Shown here: piece by piece, positions 17,097 to 30,263 of the stretch
How the letters are laid out: the number at the start of each line of letters is the position of its first letter
Position numbering within the stretch: the first letter of the stretch is position 1
From: an uncultured Alphaproteobacteria bacterium
GTDB taxonomy: Bacteria > Pseudomonadota > Alphaproteobacteria > SP197
DNA length: 64,000 nt
Reading direction: 5' to 3'
Assembly: GCA_943787175.1 (NCBI GenBank)
Contig: CALSLK010000014.1
Location: forward strand, 62,001 to 126,000
Notes under the pieces: generated by a model
Database searches by the model: none
Told to the model about the DNA's origin: nothing
What the model saw: only the letters and a program-made list of their open reading frames with translations
Position numbers and translations under genes: made by a program

Positions 17097-17858
17097 ATGC
17101 GTGCCCTGTTCAGTCTGTTTTGCGCCGCAACCGTCGCTGTGTTGATGATGATGCAACCGGCATCAGCGCAGCAATCGGTCAAGATCGGCGCCTATTACTT
17201 CCCGCCCTATGCGACTAACTCGGTCGAAGGCATGGGCGGCATGGTGGCTGATCTGGTTGTCGCCATGAACGAAGCCCAGGACGCCTATGTGTTCGAAATC
17301 GTGCCGACCTCGTCGACCGACCGTTACGCCGATCTGGAAACCGGCAGGTTCGACATGCTCGCCTTCGAAAACATCGCCTGGGGCTGGCAGGACATGCCGG
17401 TCGATGCTTCAGAGGTCTTTATGGGCGGGTCGGAAATCTATGTCGCAGCAGCAGATGCACCGGGCGGTCAGGCTTTCTTCGACAACATCACCGATCACAA
17501 GATCGCCGCGGTCTATGGCTTCCACTACGGCTTTGCCGGGTTCAACGGTGACCCGGCCTATCTCCAGACCAACTATTCCGTGGAGCAACCGCTCACCCCC
17601 TCCACGTCGCTCTATCATGTGCTCGACGGACGCGTGGATATTGCTGTGGTGTCAGATCTCTTTCTGAAGATGTTCCTTGCAGAGCATGCCCAGTATCAGG
17701 ACCGCTTCCTGATCGGCGACACCCCGGACCAGACCTATGAGCACAGCTTTGTCGTGGCCCGTGATCGCGGCCCCTCCGTTGAAGAACTAAATACCATCAT
17801 CGGCCAGCTGCGCGACAACGGCACCTTCAATCGCCTGATGGAATCCTACGCGTACTGA
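17097..17858 (+). CDS. Periplasmic solute-binding protein, amino-acid (SBP family 3) type
   Basis: A 253-residue exported protein. The start at 17097 follows CGGAGG by seven bases and gives MRALFSLFCAATVAVLMM then PASAQQ, a good signal peptide with an AxA cleavage site. The mature part begins SVKIGAYYFPPYATN, typical of family 3 binding proteins, then GMGGMVADLVVAMNE, a DMLAFENIAWG strand and the late NTIIGQLRDNGTFNRLMESY helix shared by the family. No permease or ATPase gene is adjacent, so it is an orphan receptor or serves a distant transporter. Ligand unknown. Confidence 0.8.
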   Translation: MRALFSLFCAATVAVLMMMQPASAQQSVKIGAYYFPPYATNSVEGMGGMVADLVVAMNEAQDAYVFEIVPTSSTDRYADLETGRFDMLAFENIAWGWQDMPVDASEVFMGGSEIYVAAADAPGGQAFFDNITDHKIAAVYGFHYGFAGFNGDPAYLQTNYSVEQPLTPSTSLYHVLDGRVDIAVVSDLFLKMFLAEHAQYQDRFLIGDTPDQTYEHSFVVARDRGPSVEELNTIIGQLRDNGTFNRLMESYAY

Positions 17859-17929
17859 TCACAAGATCATGGCGCGCAAATCAGCGCTGCCCAAAAATGG
17901 GGCTGGGCCATACTGTTTGTTGCAGGCGT

Positions 17930-18947
17930 TCAGATTTCGCCCAGCAGACTCGCACGGTCGGTCTCGCGTGAGATCAGACAGAGATGGGTTCCCCGTCGCA
18001 CACGTGCCGGTGCGGGACGGGCGATCACGACCCCATCGGCGGGAACATGCAGAACTTCAGGTGCACGCTCCAGCTCTTCGACGGAATAAAGCGTTCCCGC
18101 AATCTGGCCGGCGGTGACGCGCTCGCCCTTGTCGATTGCAGGCGCGAAGATCCCGCTGAACGGTGCGGCCAGCGCTTCGATTCCTGTCACGAACTGCGTG
18201 TTGGGCGCAGGCTCTTCTGGCTCCGCCTTGAGAACGCCCAGATGCACGAGCAGGCGCCGTGTGCCGGCAGCACCCAGCGCCACTGCGTGACGATCCACAC
18301 CGCCCCCGCCGCTCAACTCGGCCGAGATGAAAGGCGTGCCCTGCCGGTTGGCTGCAGGGTCAAGCCCGCTTCCGGCATCGCGCCCGTGCATGACATAGGT
18401 AAAGGGCGCACCGAACGCCTCGGCCATTGCCATGTTGGCGGCTGAAAGCTCCGCATCATCGGCCAGGCAGACAAAGGCGCAGTTGACGTAATGGGCCTGG
18501 CGCCCGCCGGAATGAAGGTCGATGCCGCCGTCGCACAAGCGGGAACAGCACGCTATCGAGATAATGTGCGATCACCGCCGTGGGACCACCCGACGGATCA
18601 CCAGGAAAACTGCGGTTCATGTTGCCGCCATCCAGGGGCGAAACCCGATGGTTATCCAGCATGGCGGGATAGTTGAGTGCCGGCATCAGAATCAGGCGGC
18701 CCGTGATGTCGCCAGGCGGGAGCGCGTGGAAGAGGTCACGCACGATCACCTGACCCTCATATTCATCTCCGTGATTGCCTGCCGTGACCAGCGCCGTGGG
18801 GCCCGGTCCATTGTTGATCACAGCAATTGGTACCGGGATCACACCCATCGAATGCTGGTTGTCGGAATGCACGAGATCAAGCGTACCTGCGTGTTTCCCA
18901 GGCGCATCCAGATCAAGATTGCAGGTGATGGGGTTGCTTTCACTCAT
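17930..18947 (-). CDS. AstE/AspA (succinylglutamate desuccinylase/aspartoacylase) family hydrolase (one frame change)
   Basis: A zinc carboxypeptidase-like deacylase. The zinc motif GNHGDEYEG (His, Glu) lies near residue 50, and GGNMNRSFPGDPSG follows it. The second zinc region DLHSGG is in another frame, so one base change near 18530 splits the gene. The C-terminal beta-rich domain (SGIFAPAIDKGERVTAGQIA) resembles a biotinyl/lipoyl-like fold and is common in this COG3608-type branch, which includes ectoine-related deacylases. The Met at 18947 is taken as start, close to the rodA stop at 18952. The exact acyl substrate is not evident. Confidence 0.78.
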
Positions 18948-18951
18948 GGGC

Positions 18952-20118
18952 TCAGAACGGCCCCTGGCTCGAACCTCGTCCGACCGGCATGTCGCGATGC
19001 ACATGCACGTTGGCCAGCAGTCCAAAGCCCACCATCAGCGTGATCATCGCCGTGCCGCCATAGGAGATCAGCGGCAGGGGCACACCCACGACCGGGATCA
19101 ATCCCGTCACCATGGCGATGTTGATGAAGACATAAAGCGAGAACGTGACCACCACGCCCAGCGCGAGAAGGCGGCCGAACTGGCTGCTGCTCCGCAACGC
19201 CACGCCAAAGCCATAGGCAATGATCAGCAGGTAAAGCGCGATCAGCAGCAGGGCACCCACCATGCCCAGTTCTTCGGCCAGCATGGTGAAGATGAAATCG
19301 GTCTGCTTTTCAGGCAGGAAACTCAAATGGCTTTGCGTGCCTTCCAGGAATCCCTTGCCGAACAGTCCGCCAGATCCCAGGGCAATCTTTGACTGGGTGA
19401 TATGGTAACCCGCCCCAAGCGGGTCGCTCGCCGGGTCCCAGAACGTCAGCACCCGTTGCTTCTGATAATCGTGCAGCAGGCTCCAGGCCACGGGCAGCGA
19501 ACCCAACGTCAACAGCGCACCACCGACGAACCAGCGCAGCGCAACACCGGCAAGAAACATCAGCGTCACACCACCTGCCACGATCATCACGGCCGTACCC
19601 AGATCAGGCTGGCGCATGACCATTGCGGTTGGCACACAGATCAACAGGCAGGGCACGATCAGGCTGGTCCACTTGCGTGTCTGCTCAGCATTCAGACCGT
19701 GGAAGTAACGCGCGATGGCAAGAACCAGAGCAATCTTCATGATCTCTGAGGGCTGAAGCTGGAACCGGAATCCCGGCAGGTCGATCTCGATCCAGCGCTG
19801 CGCACCCATGCCGATGCTGCCCTTCACCTCCACGGCGATCAGAAGCACCAGCGCCAGCGCATAGATGACATAGGCAAAGCGGTGAATCCGGCTGATATCG
19901 ATCAGCGCAATCGAGAGCAGGAGCGCCAGGCCCAGCGCAAACCGGATCATCTGGGCCAGCGCCCAGGGTCGCAATTCGCCGCCTGCCGCAGAATAAAGCA
20001 TGGCAAACCCCAGGCCTGCCGTCAGCAACAGCAGGGCAATCAGCCCCCAGCTCATGGCGCCCAGTTTTTCGGTCAGGCTCAGGTTATCGGGTCCAAAACG
20101 ACCACTCCAGGCGACCAT
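18952..20118 (-). CDS. rodA: Rod-shape peptidoglycan glycosyltransferase RodA
   Basis: A 388-residue SEDS-family membrane protein. About ten hydrophobic segments are seen, with the diagnostic elements GAQRWIEI, QPSEIMKIALVLAIARYF, RQPDLGTA, the extracellular LTFWDPASDPLGAGYHITQS and FLPEKQTDFIFTMLAEELG, and the C-terminal GVPLPLISYGGTAM. RodA polymerises lipid II together with PBP2 during lateral wall growth. It starts two bases after the mrdA stop and is the last of the mreB-C-D-mrdA-rodA run on the minus strand. Confidence 0.95.
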   Translation of the reverse strand: MVAWSGRFGPDNLSLTEKLGAMSWGLIALLLLTAGLGFAMLYSAAGGELRPWALAQMIRFALGLALLLSIALIDISRIHRFAYVIYALALVLLIAVEVKGSIGMGAQRWIEIDLPGFRFQLQPSEIMKIALVLAIARYFHGLNAEQTRKWTSLIVPCLLICVPTAMVMRQPDLGTAVMIVAGGVTLMFLAGVALRWFVGGALLTLGSLPVAWSLLHDYQKQRVLTFWDPASDPLGAGYHITQSKIALGSGGLFGKGFLEGTQSHLSFLPEKQTDFIFTMLAEELGMVGALLLIALYLLIIAYGFGVALRSSSQFGRLLALGVVVTFSLYVFINIAMVTGLIPVVGVPLPLISYGGTAMITLMVGFGLLANVHVHRDMPVGRGSSQGPF

Positions 20119-20120
20119 GC

Positions 20121-21981
20121 TCAGACCTCCTGGCCCGGCAGGCCGCCGGCATCGTCATGGGGCCAGCGCACGGATTGACGCCGCTGGGCCTCGCGCAACA
20201 CATCACGTGCCACCGGCGCTGCGGCTGTTGACCCGCCGCCGCCATGTTCGATCACAACAGCACAGGCATAACGCGGTGCATGGAGCGGTGCATAGGCGAC
20301 AAACAGCGCATGATCGCGTTCGTTCCATGGGATGTCTTCCAGATCCCGGTTTGCCTCGCGATCCGCAGTGGTAATGCGGCGCACCTGGGCGGTCCCGGTC
20401 TTGCCCGCCATCTCCATGCCCTCATCTTCGATCCGTGCGCCATAAGCAGTCCCGCCAACGGGGTCGTTGACCACGGCAACCATGCCTTCGCGCACCACCG
20501 CCAGCACTTCGGGGTCAATGTTGAGCGTCTCGAAAAACGGGACGTCGGGCCCAGTGGTTGAACGTGCAATGCGCGGCATGACCTTGGACGTCCCGTTGCC
20601 AAGGCGCGCAGCCATCACGGCAAGCTGCATCGGCGTGGCCAGCATGTAACCCTGCCCGATAGCCACATTCAGGGTCTCGCCACCCAACCAGCTCTCACCG
20701 ATCACGGATTCCTTCCAGGCTTTGGTCGGCACAAGCCCGGCGCGTTCACCGGTCAGTTCGATATTCGTCACGGCGCCAAATCCGAAGCGCTCGGCCATCT
20801 CGGCAATCTTGTCGACACCAACCTGATGGGCAACGTCATAGAAATAGACGTCACAGGACTGTTTCAGCGCTTCGACCATGCCCACATGCCCATGCCCCCA
20901 GCGCCGCCAGCAATGGAAGGTGTGATTGCCCAGGGTGTAGTGGCCGGGGCAATAGACCGTATCCTCTGGTGCCATCAGCCCCATTTCCAGGGCAGCCATG
21001 GCCACGATCATCTTGAACGTCGAACCCGGTGGATACTGACCTGCGATGGCCTTGTTGATCAGCGGCGCCTTGGGATCGTTCAGCAGCGCCTGCCATGCCT
21101 CGCTGGTCAGTCCCTGGTTGAACGCGTTGGGATCAAACGCGGGCGAGGAGACCAGCGCCAACACATCGCCGTTCAACAGGTCCATGACCACGACCGACCC
21201 GGCCTCTTCGCCCAGGGTTCGGGCAGCAAAGCCCTGCAGGCCCATGTCGATGGTCAGGGTCAGGTCCTCACCGGTCGCGGCGTCCTGGCGCGCAATCTCG
21301 CGGATCACCCGGCCATAGGCATTGACCTCGACCTGGCGTGTCCCGGCGTTACCACGCAGTTCGGTCTCGAAAATCTTCTCGACCCCGTTCTTGCCGGTCC
21401 GGAATCCCGGTAGTTCAAGCAACGGATCGGCAGCAGTAAGCTCGGCCTCCGAGACCGCGCCGACATAGCCGGTAACATGGGCTGCCAATTCGCTATAGGG
21501 GTAGAAGCGGCTTTGGCCTTCCTCGATCAGAACGCCCGGCAGTTCGGGCAGGTTGACCTCGATACGGGTCACCTCGCTCCACGACAGGCCTTCACGCACA
21601 GTCACCGGCACAAAGTCGCTGCGCCGGCTGGTTTCCTTCAGGACCCAGCGAATGTCGCTTTCGGAGAGGTCGATCAGCGCAGCGATGCGGTCCAGCGTAT
21701 CGGCAACACTTTCAGTCTGTTCGGAGACCAGGACCAGTTGATAGGTCTGACGGTTGATGGCAATGCCTTCACCAAACCGGTCGGTGATCCGGCCGCGCAG
21801 CGGCGGCAGAAGGCGCATGTTGATCCGGTTGTCATCGGCAAGCATGCGATAGGTGTCGGCCTCAACGACCTGCAGGTAATAGAGACGGCCAACCAGGCCA
21901 GAGACCAGAAGGACCTGCCCCACCGGCAAGAAACAATGCGCGACGGGTGAACTGTTTGCGCTGATCGATATCTCCGCGCAT
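20121..21981 (-). CDS. mrdA: Penicillin-binding protein 2 (one frame change near the N-terminus)
   Basis: The transpeptidase of the elongasome. Correct reading starts at 21981 with MRGDIDQRKQFTRRALFLAG. It then needs removal of one G from GGGG near 21920 to join GQVLLVSGLVGRLYYLQVVE, the membrane anchor. Downstream are the PBP dimer domain, the active-site PGSTFKMI (SxxK), SCD (SxN-type, in LKQSCDVYFYD) and KTGTAQV. Mature length would be about 619 residues, normal for PBP2. The unassisted frame gives a nonsense N-terminus, a strong sign that the insertion is an error. Confidence 0.93.
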
Positions 21982-21982
21982 G

Positions 21983-22516
21983 TCAGCCCCGGTTGTGCAG
22001 CGGCGTGCGCGGCATCGGCAGCAACACCTGGCAGCGTGTCAGAACCCAGGAGACCGGCGGGAACAGAATCGTGGTCAGGGCCGCCTGCAGCAGAACCGGC
22101 AAGATCTCCAGACCGGCAAACAGATAGATCGATGCCAGCAGCCATTGCAGCAACGCTGCAGGCAGGGCGACCAGGACAAACCCGGACCACAGCACATGGA
22201 ACGGCTTGCCAATGAAGAACCGCTGTTGCGCCAGCACCACCCGGCGCAAGACCAGCAGAACCAAAGCGCTGACACCAAGGGGCGCCCCCGTTACCAGATC
22301 AGCAACCAGTCCAATCGCAAAGGCCGCGCCATAGGTCATCAGGTCAGGCCGGTAGATCACCCAGAAGAACACGGCAATCACCCCCATCTGCGGCATGATC
22401 TGCCCGACATGGCCGATATAGAGCGGCGTTGCCGCAATCAGGACCAACACGATACCGGTAAGCGGCGGCGCTAGCGCCACCAGACCCTGGCGCAGCTTGC
22501 CAACCTTGCCGTCCAT
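21983..22516 (-). CDS. mreD: Rod-shape determining protein MreD
   Basis: A 177-residue integral membrane protein with five or six hydrophobic segments. PLYIGHVGQIMPQMGVIAV comes early and YRPDLMTYGAAFAIGLVADL is the conserved MreD loop. It works with MreB and MreC to position peptidoglycan synthesis. Its ATG overlaps the mreC TAA by one base, and mrdA begins two bases after its stop, so coupling is tight. Confidence 0.9.
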   Translation of the reverse strand: MDGKVGKLRQGLVALAPPLTGIVLVLIAATPLYIGHVGQIMPQMGVIAVFFWVIYRPDLMTYGAAFAIGLVADLVTGAPLGVSALVLLVLRRVVLAQQRFFIGKPFHVLWSGFVLVALPAALLQWLLASIYLFAGLEILPVLLQAALTTILFPPVSWVLTRCQVLLPMPRTPLHNRG

Positions 22517-23376
22517 TACCAGAGCTGTCCTGTTGCGCCAGCCTCTCGTGTTGTGGGAAGCAGGCCCGGAAGCGCATAGTCGAGCACACGCACGAATTCC
22601 ACGCGACCGGGCTCAACAAACGGCGTCACAAACCAGATACCGTCCTCAAATCCGGTCACCACGCCAACGGGCAGACCTGGAGGCAGCATGCCGCCCTCTC
22701 CTGACGTCACGAGCCGTTCGCCGATCTGCACGTTGGCACCATCGGTCACAAACATCAGGGACAGAATGTTGGAGTTATCGCCTGCCACCACAGCCGGTGC
22801 CCGGCTCGATTCCAGCGCCACGGGAACCCGGCTGTTGAGATCGGTCAGCAGCAGGATGCGAGCACTGCGTGTACCCAGCTCTACGATACGCCCCATGACA
22901 CCATCATCGGTCACGGCCGCCTGGCCCACGGCAATACCATCATGGGTGCCTGCATTGATCAGGGCGGTGCGCACAAAGTTACCACTCGACATGCCGATCA
23001 GCCGCGCCGTCACAAATGCGTTGCGCGGTTCGGCAACGGTCGAAAGCAGCTCGCGGAAATCCTTGTTTTCGGCGTCGAGCTGACGCGCGGTCGCCTGCCA
23101 GTGCAACAGACGGCGGTTCTCTTCGCGCAGCGCCACGTTTTCATCGTAGACATCAAAGAAATGATCGACCCTGGCAATCCCGGAATCAATCGCTGCCATG
23201 GGGCGCGAGACGACCGCGATTACTGGCGCCAGGACATCGACAGCCTGGGCTCGCACGCTGGAAACTGCAGGGTGTTCAATGCGGCTGAGCACCATCAGCC
23301 CGATCGCCAGACCGGCAAACAGCGGAAACGCAAAACGCTGGACCGCACTGCCCAAGGAGAGCGCCGATTTCAGCAT
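22516..23376 (-). CDS. mreC: Rod-shape determining protein MreC
   Basis: A 286-residue bitopic protein. A hydrophobic anchor (FPLFAGLAIGLMVLS) is followed by a coiled-coil stretch (FFDVYDENVALREENRRLLH). Then come the two periplasmic beta-barrels with RTALINAGTHDGIAVGQAAV, DGVMGRIVELG and LMFVTDGANVQIGERLVTSG, all typical of MreC. It sits between mreB and mreD in the shape operon. The reading frame is intact. Confidence 0.93.
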   Translation of the reverse strand: MLKSALSLGSAVQRFAFPLFAGLAIGLMVLSRIEHPAVSSVRAQAVDVLAPVIAVVSRPMAAIDSGIARVDHFFDVYDENVALREENRRLLHWQATARQLDAENKDFRELLSTVAEPRNAFVTARLIGMSSGNFVRTALINAGTHDGIAVGQAAVTDDGVMGRIVELGTRSARILLLTDLNSRVPVALESSRAPAVVAGDNSNILSLMFVTDGANVQIGERLVTSGEGGMLPPGLPVGVVTGFEDGIWFVTPFVEPGRVEFVRVLDYALPGLLPTTREAGATGQLW

Positions 23377-23410
23377 CTGCCGTTGGCCTCCTCTGCGCCT
23401 ATCTCAACCC

Positions 23411-25852
<2,442 letters not shown>

Positions 25853-25860
25853 TCACATGA

Positions 25861-26370
25861 CTAAATCGGGTCGGGCCCGCGCGAGATAGCGACGACGCCG
25901 GTTCGGGATACATCGACCAGGCCCAGGGGGCGCATCAGGTCGACAAAGGCCGAGATCTTCTCGAGCGACCCCGTAATCTCGAAAACAAACGAATTGATCG
26001 TGCTGTCGACTGCGCGCGCCCGAAAAATGTCGGCGATGCGCAGTGCTTCGACACGGGTTTCGCCACTGCTCGATACCTTCACCAGCGCCAGTTCCCGCTC
26101 GATATAGGGGCCCTCAACGGTCAGGTCGCTGGCCCGGTGTACCGGTACCAGGCGCTGCAGCTGCGCCTTGATCTGGGTGATCACCATCTCGGTGCCGCTG
26201 GTCACGATCGTGATGCGCGAAAGATGCGCAGCGGCATCCACCTCGCTCACGGTCAGGGAATCGATGTTGTAGCCCCGGCCAGAAAACAGACCGATGACAC
26301 GCGCCAGAACTCCTGGCTCGTTATCGACCAGAACGGCGATGGTGGCTTTGCGTTGTTCAGATTTGATCAC
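25861..26370 (-). CDS. ilvH: Acetolactate synthase small (regulatory) subunit
   Basis: A 169-residue regulatory subunit with an ACT domain: ATIAVLVDNEPGVLARVIGL, then FSGRGYNIDSLTVS and LSRITIVTSG. The C-terminal dimer domain holds ERELALVKV, IADIFRARAVD and FVFEITGS. Such subunits confer valine feedback on the catalytic subunit. There is no ATG at the expected place; GTG at 26370 (VIKSEQRKA) fits the family N-terminus best, and the in-frame extension upstream is not protein-like. It lies between ilvB and ilvC. Confidence 0.92.
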   Translation of the reverse strand: MIKSEQRKATIAVLVDNEPGVLARVIGLFSGRGYNIDSLTVSEVDAAAHLSRITIVTSGTEMVITQIKAQLQRLVPVHRASDLTVEGPYIERELALVKVSSSGETRVEALRIADIFRARAVDSTINSFVFEITGSLEKISAFVDLMRPLGLVDVSRTGVVAISRGPDPI

Positions 26371-26452
26371 GATGAAATTTCCCGGCGCGGGTCGTGCGGC
26401 CCCATGGCTCGAACGACGAATTGACGAAGACGGTGGCAGTCGCGGTAAACGC

Positions 26453-28225
26453 CTATACCAGTGCCATGCCCTCGTCCGTGGAAGCCGCATCGAGCACCGC
26501 CTGCTCGTCAGGGCTCATGGTGAGCTGATTGTGCGCCGCACCCGCTGGAATCATCGGATAGACGTTCTCGTTGGGATCGACTTCAACATCGACAATCACC
26601 GCGCTGGGCGTGGCAATCATCTCAGCGATCACGTCGTCCAGCTTTTCGGGATCAGACACGCGCAGCCCGACCGCCCCGAAGGATTCCGCCAGCTTCACAA
26701 AATCGGGCAGCGAATCCATGTAGCTTTCCGAATAACGCCCGCCAAAGAAGAACTCCTGCCACTGGCGGACCATGCCCATCCAGCGGTTGTTCAGGATGAA
26801 GACCTTCACCGGCAGGCGGTACTGGGCCAGCGTCGCCATTTCCTGAATGTTCATCAGGATCGAGGCTTCACCCGCAACATCAATGCACAGCGCGTCAGGA
26901 TGGGCCACCTGCACACCCATGGCGGCCGGCAGGCCGTACCCCATGGTTCCCAGACCGCCTGATGTCATCCAGTGGTTGGGCTTCTCGAAATCAAGGAACT
27001 GGGCAGCCCACATCTGATGCTGGCCCACCTCGGTCGAGATGAAGACATCGTCACGGCCCTTCAAATGGGCATTGAGACGCTCCAGCGCATACTGCGGCTT
27101 GATGATCTCGCCAGCCTGCGTGTACTTGAACGACTTGCGGGCACGCCAGCCTTCGATTTCATCCCACCAGGACGCCAGCGCCTTACCGTCGCATTTGGCC
27201 TGGCGCGATTTCCAGACCTTGATGATGTCTTCCAGGACGATAGGCGCAATCGCCGATTATCGGCACATCGACCGCGATGTTCTTGTTGATCGAGGACGCA
27301 TCGATATCGATGTGGATTTTCTTGGAGTCCGGCGAAAACGCATCCAGACGACCGGTCACCCGGTCATCAAACCGCGCGCCGACGCACAACATGACATCGC
27401 AATCATGCATGCACATGTTGGCTTCCAGCGAACCGTGCATGCCCGACCATGCCGATGAAGTTCTTGTGCGACGCAGGCAATGCGCCAAGCCCCATCAGGG
27501 TCAGCGTCGTGGGTGCGCCGGTCAGGTCAGCCAGATTGGTCAGCAGCTGCGACGCCGCCGGCCCCGCGTTGATCACGCCACCGCCGGCATAGATCAGCGG
27601 CTTCTTGGCGTTGGCCAGCAATTCGACAGCTTGTTCGATCTTGGAGAGATCGCCTTTGACCTGCGGATTGTAACTGCGATGACGTGCCTTGGCAGGCGGC
27701 AGGTATTCACCCAGAGCCGTCATGACATCCTTGGGCAAGTCCACCACGACCGGTCCCGGCCTGCCGCTTTTGGCGACATGGAACGCCTCATGGATGGTCC
27801 GCGCCAGATCCTCGATCTTCTTCACCAGGTAATTGTGCTTGGTGCAGGGCCGCGTGATGCCCACGGTATCGGCTTCCTGGAATGCATCGTTGCCGATCAG
27901 GTGCGTTGGCAACCTGGCCGGTCAGACAGACCACCGGAATCGAATCCATCAGCGCGTCGGTCAGGCCGGTCACGCAATTGGTCGCGCCGGGACCCGACGT
28001 CACCAGCACAACGCCGACCTTGCCGGTCGAGCGTGCATAACCCTCAGCCGCATGCACGGCCCCGCCTTCCTGACGGACAAGGATGTGACGCAGGTGATTC
28101 TGTTGGAAGATGGCATCGTAGATCGGCAGTACCGCGCCGCCGGGATATCCGAACAGAACGTCTACACCCTGGTCGACCAGAGCTTTGACGAGTATTTCGG
28201 AGCCGGTCATGCGGTCCTGGGCCAC
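26453..28225 (-). CDS. ilvB: Acetolactate synthase large (catalytic) subunit (several frame changes)
   Basis: A thiamine-diphosphate enzyme joining two pyruvates, or pyruvate and 2-oxobutyrate. GTG at 28225 follows GGAGG by eight bases and gives [34 protein letters not shown] and the catalytic-Glu region [15 protein letters not shown] follow. Later blocks are in other frames after changes near 27900, 27440 and 27240: [37 protein letters not shown], and the ThDP motif [18 protein letters not shown] through [12 protein letters not shown]. It is followed by ilvH and ilvC in the same direction. Confidence 0.92.
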
Positions 28226-28371
28226 GGTATCATCCTCCAGCAACGGGCCAGCCTGTCGGCCCTTGTGCCTAAGTGGTTACAAAAACTTCGCTGCAATGCA
28301 CAACGCACATGACATAGACACGTCAAAGCGGCGCGGCACAAGGCTCCGCGCGGCATCACAAGGGGCGGAAA

Positions 28372-29340
28372 CTAAGCCGGAGAGGCTTTCTGGGTCAATA
28401 AAAACCGAATTGTTGCAGAAATTGCAGTTTCTGCTGCCTCGTCAAAGCCAAATGCTTCAATCCTGATCGCGTCGCTGACCTGGTTGCGGAACCAGGTGGA
28501 CTGGCGTTTGGCATAACGCCTGGTCCCGGTCTTGGCGCGCGTCACGGCTTCCTCGCGTTCCAGTTCACCCGTTTCCGCCGCAAGCAACTCGGCAACACCA
28601 AGCGCGCGCATCGCCGGAAGAGAGGAATCGAGGTTTCGCGCAGAAAGCCTGCGCACTTCTTCGCGTGCTCCGTTTGCGATCATGGCATCGAACCTTGCAT
28701 CACAGAGGTCATAAAGCGCCTGACGCGGCGGCATCAGCGTGATGAACAGCAGCGGCCCGTTCCAGCCACCCTCACGCGGCATCTCCTGCCAATCCGATAA
28801 AGGTCTCCCGGTCGCTTCCATGACCTCCAGCGCCCGCTGAATGCGTTGGCTGTCGCCAGGTGCCAACCCGGCCGCCAGTTTCGGGTCACGTGTTGCCAGC
28901 TCATCATGCAGTGCGGCTGAACCTTCTGTATCCATGCGGCGTGTGTAGTTCTCACGGATCGTCTCGGGCACGTCTGGAATCGGTGACATGCCGTACCGGA
29001 AGGCATTGAGATAGAACCCGGTGCCACCAACAAGAATGGGTACGCTCCCGCGCTTTTCGACCGATTGCGCCATCGCCCTGGCTTCTTCCTGCCAGAGTCC
29101 GACCGAACAACGCCGCGCCGCATCCATGTGCCCGAAAAGGTGATGCGTACAACGCAAGAGATCCTCGGCCTTCGGCCGCGCGGTCAGAACCTGCAGATCG
29201 CCATAGACCTGCATGCTGTCGGCATTGATCAGCTCGCCGCCAATCGCCTCCGCCATGCGCAGCGCCAGCCCGGACTTGCCCGAGGCCGTGGGGCCACCCA
29301 ACAGGATCACCGGACCGCTTGTCTGCTTGGCGGGCACCAC
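28372..29340 (-). CDS. miaA: tRNA dimethylallyltransferase MiaA
   Basis: A 322-residue enzyme that adds an isopentenyl group to A37 of tRNAs reading UNN codons. The P-loop is GGPTASGKS near residues 15-23, followed by the substrate motifs INADSMQVYGDLQVLTARP and LVGGTGFYLNA, then QRIQRALEV. Length and motif order are normal. It overlaps nothing. It diverges from serB by 13 bases and is upstream of ilvB on the same strand, separated by 146 bases that contain a small hairpin (GCGCGG/CCGCGC near 28331-28352). Confidence 0.94.
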   Translation of the reverse strand: MVPAKQTSGPVILLGGPTASGKSGLALRMAEAIGGELINADSMQVYGDLQVLTARPKAEDLLRCTHHLFGHMDAARRCSVGLWQEEARAMAQSVEKRGSVPILVGGTGFYLNAFRYGMSPIPDVPETIRENYTRRMDTEGSAALHDELATRDPKLAAGLAPGDSQRIQRALEVMEATGRPLSDWQEMPREGGWNGPLLFITLMPPRQALYDLCDARFDAMIANGAREEVRRLSARNLDSSLPAMRALGVAELLAAETGELEREEAVTRAKTGTRRYAKRQSTWFRNQVSDAIRIEAFGFDEAAETAISATIRFLLTQKASPA

Positions 29341-29353
29341 CTAGATTCCCGCC

Positions 29354-30238
29354 ATGGAATTTGCACTCACTCTGGTTGGCCAGCCCCAGGGCCCCACCAT
29401 CACCGAGATTGCCACGTCTGCTGCCGGACGCCTGCGCGGCCAGTTGCTCTGGCTGGACGAAGACCATGCCGCCGATATCCTGTTCGATGCGCCCGGTGAT
29501 GCAGGCGCGAACGAGATTGCCGCCGCTCTCATCGGGGACCACCCCATCGACATGGCGGTCCAGCCACGCCACGGACGCGCCAAGAAGTTGCTGGTGGGCG
29601 ATATGGATTCCACATTCATCACCGTTGAGTGCATCGATGTTCTGGCCGCCCGCGCCGGATTGGGTGATGCGGTGGCCGCGATTACGCAATCGAGCATAAG
29701 GGGCGAACTCGATTTCAGCGACTCGTTGCGTGAACGCGTTGCACTTCTGGAAGGGGCGAGCGAAAGCCTGCTTCTGGATGCCTGGAATGAAGACGTTGCC
29801 ATGACGCCTGGCGGCAAGACTCTACTGGCCACCATGGCACACCACGGCGCGCAAACTGCGCTGGTCTCGGGCGGCTTCACCTGGTTCACCGAACGGGTCG
29901 TCGCCCAACTGGGGTTTGATCATCATCGCGCCAACGTTCTGGAAATCCACGACGGCAGGATCACGGGCAAGGTGACCGAACCGGTGCTCGACCGCGACGC
30001 AAAACGGATCATTCTGGGAGAACTTCACCGCAGCCTTGGCCTCTCCATTGCTGAAACCCTGACCGTCGGCGATGGCGCCAACGATATCGCCATGCTCAGG
30101 GCAGCAGGCTTGGGCATTGCCTATCACCCGGTTCCGGCTGCCGCACAGGCCGCTGATGCGACCGTCCTTCACGGCGACCTTACCACTTTGCTCTTTTACC
30201 AGGGCTATTGCCGCGAAGAGTTCGTAGCGGTGATCTGA
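29354..30238 (+). CDS. serB: Phosphoserine phosphatase SerB
   Basis: A 294-residue HAD-family enzyme, the last step of serine synthesis. Motif I is GDMDSTFITVEC (nucleophile Asp and acid Asp), motif II is LVSGGFTWF, and motif III/IV is VGDGANDIAML with upstream Lys in DRDAKRIIL. The first 75 residues form an additional domain, as in many proteobacterial SerB proteins. The ATG lies 13 bases from the divergent miaA start, so the two promoters must overlap. Intact. Confidence 0.93.
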   Translation: MEFALTLVGQPQGPTITEIATSAAGRLRGQLLWLDEDHAADILFDAPGDAGANEIAAALIGDHPIDMAVQPRHGRAKKLLVGDMDSTFITVECIDVLAARAGLGDAVAAITQSSIRGELDFSDSLRERVALLEGASESLLLDAWNEDVAMTPGGKTLLATMAHHGAQTALVSGGFTWFTERVVAQLGFDHHRANVLEIHDGRITGKVTEPVLDRDAKRIILGELHRSLGLSIAETLTVGDGANDIAMLRAAGLGIAYHPVPAAAQAADATVLHGDLTTLLFYQGYCREEFVAVI

Positions 30239-30263
30239 ACCAGTCTGCGCGAGAATCCCGCCC

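Noticed and set aside
28330-28356. Attenuator or leader peptide upstream of ilvB
   Set aside because: A small hairpin is present, but no short frame rich in Leu, Ile or Val codons with its own stop was found in the 146-base gap.
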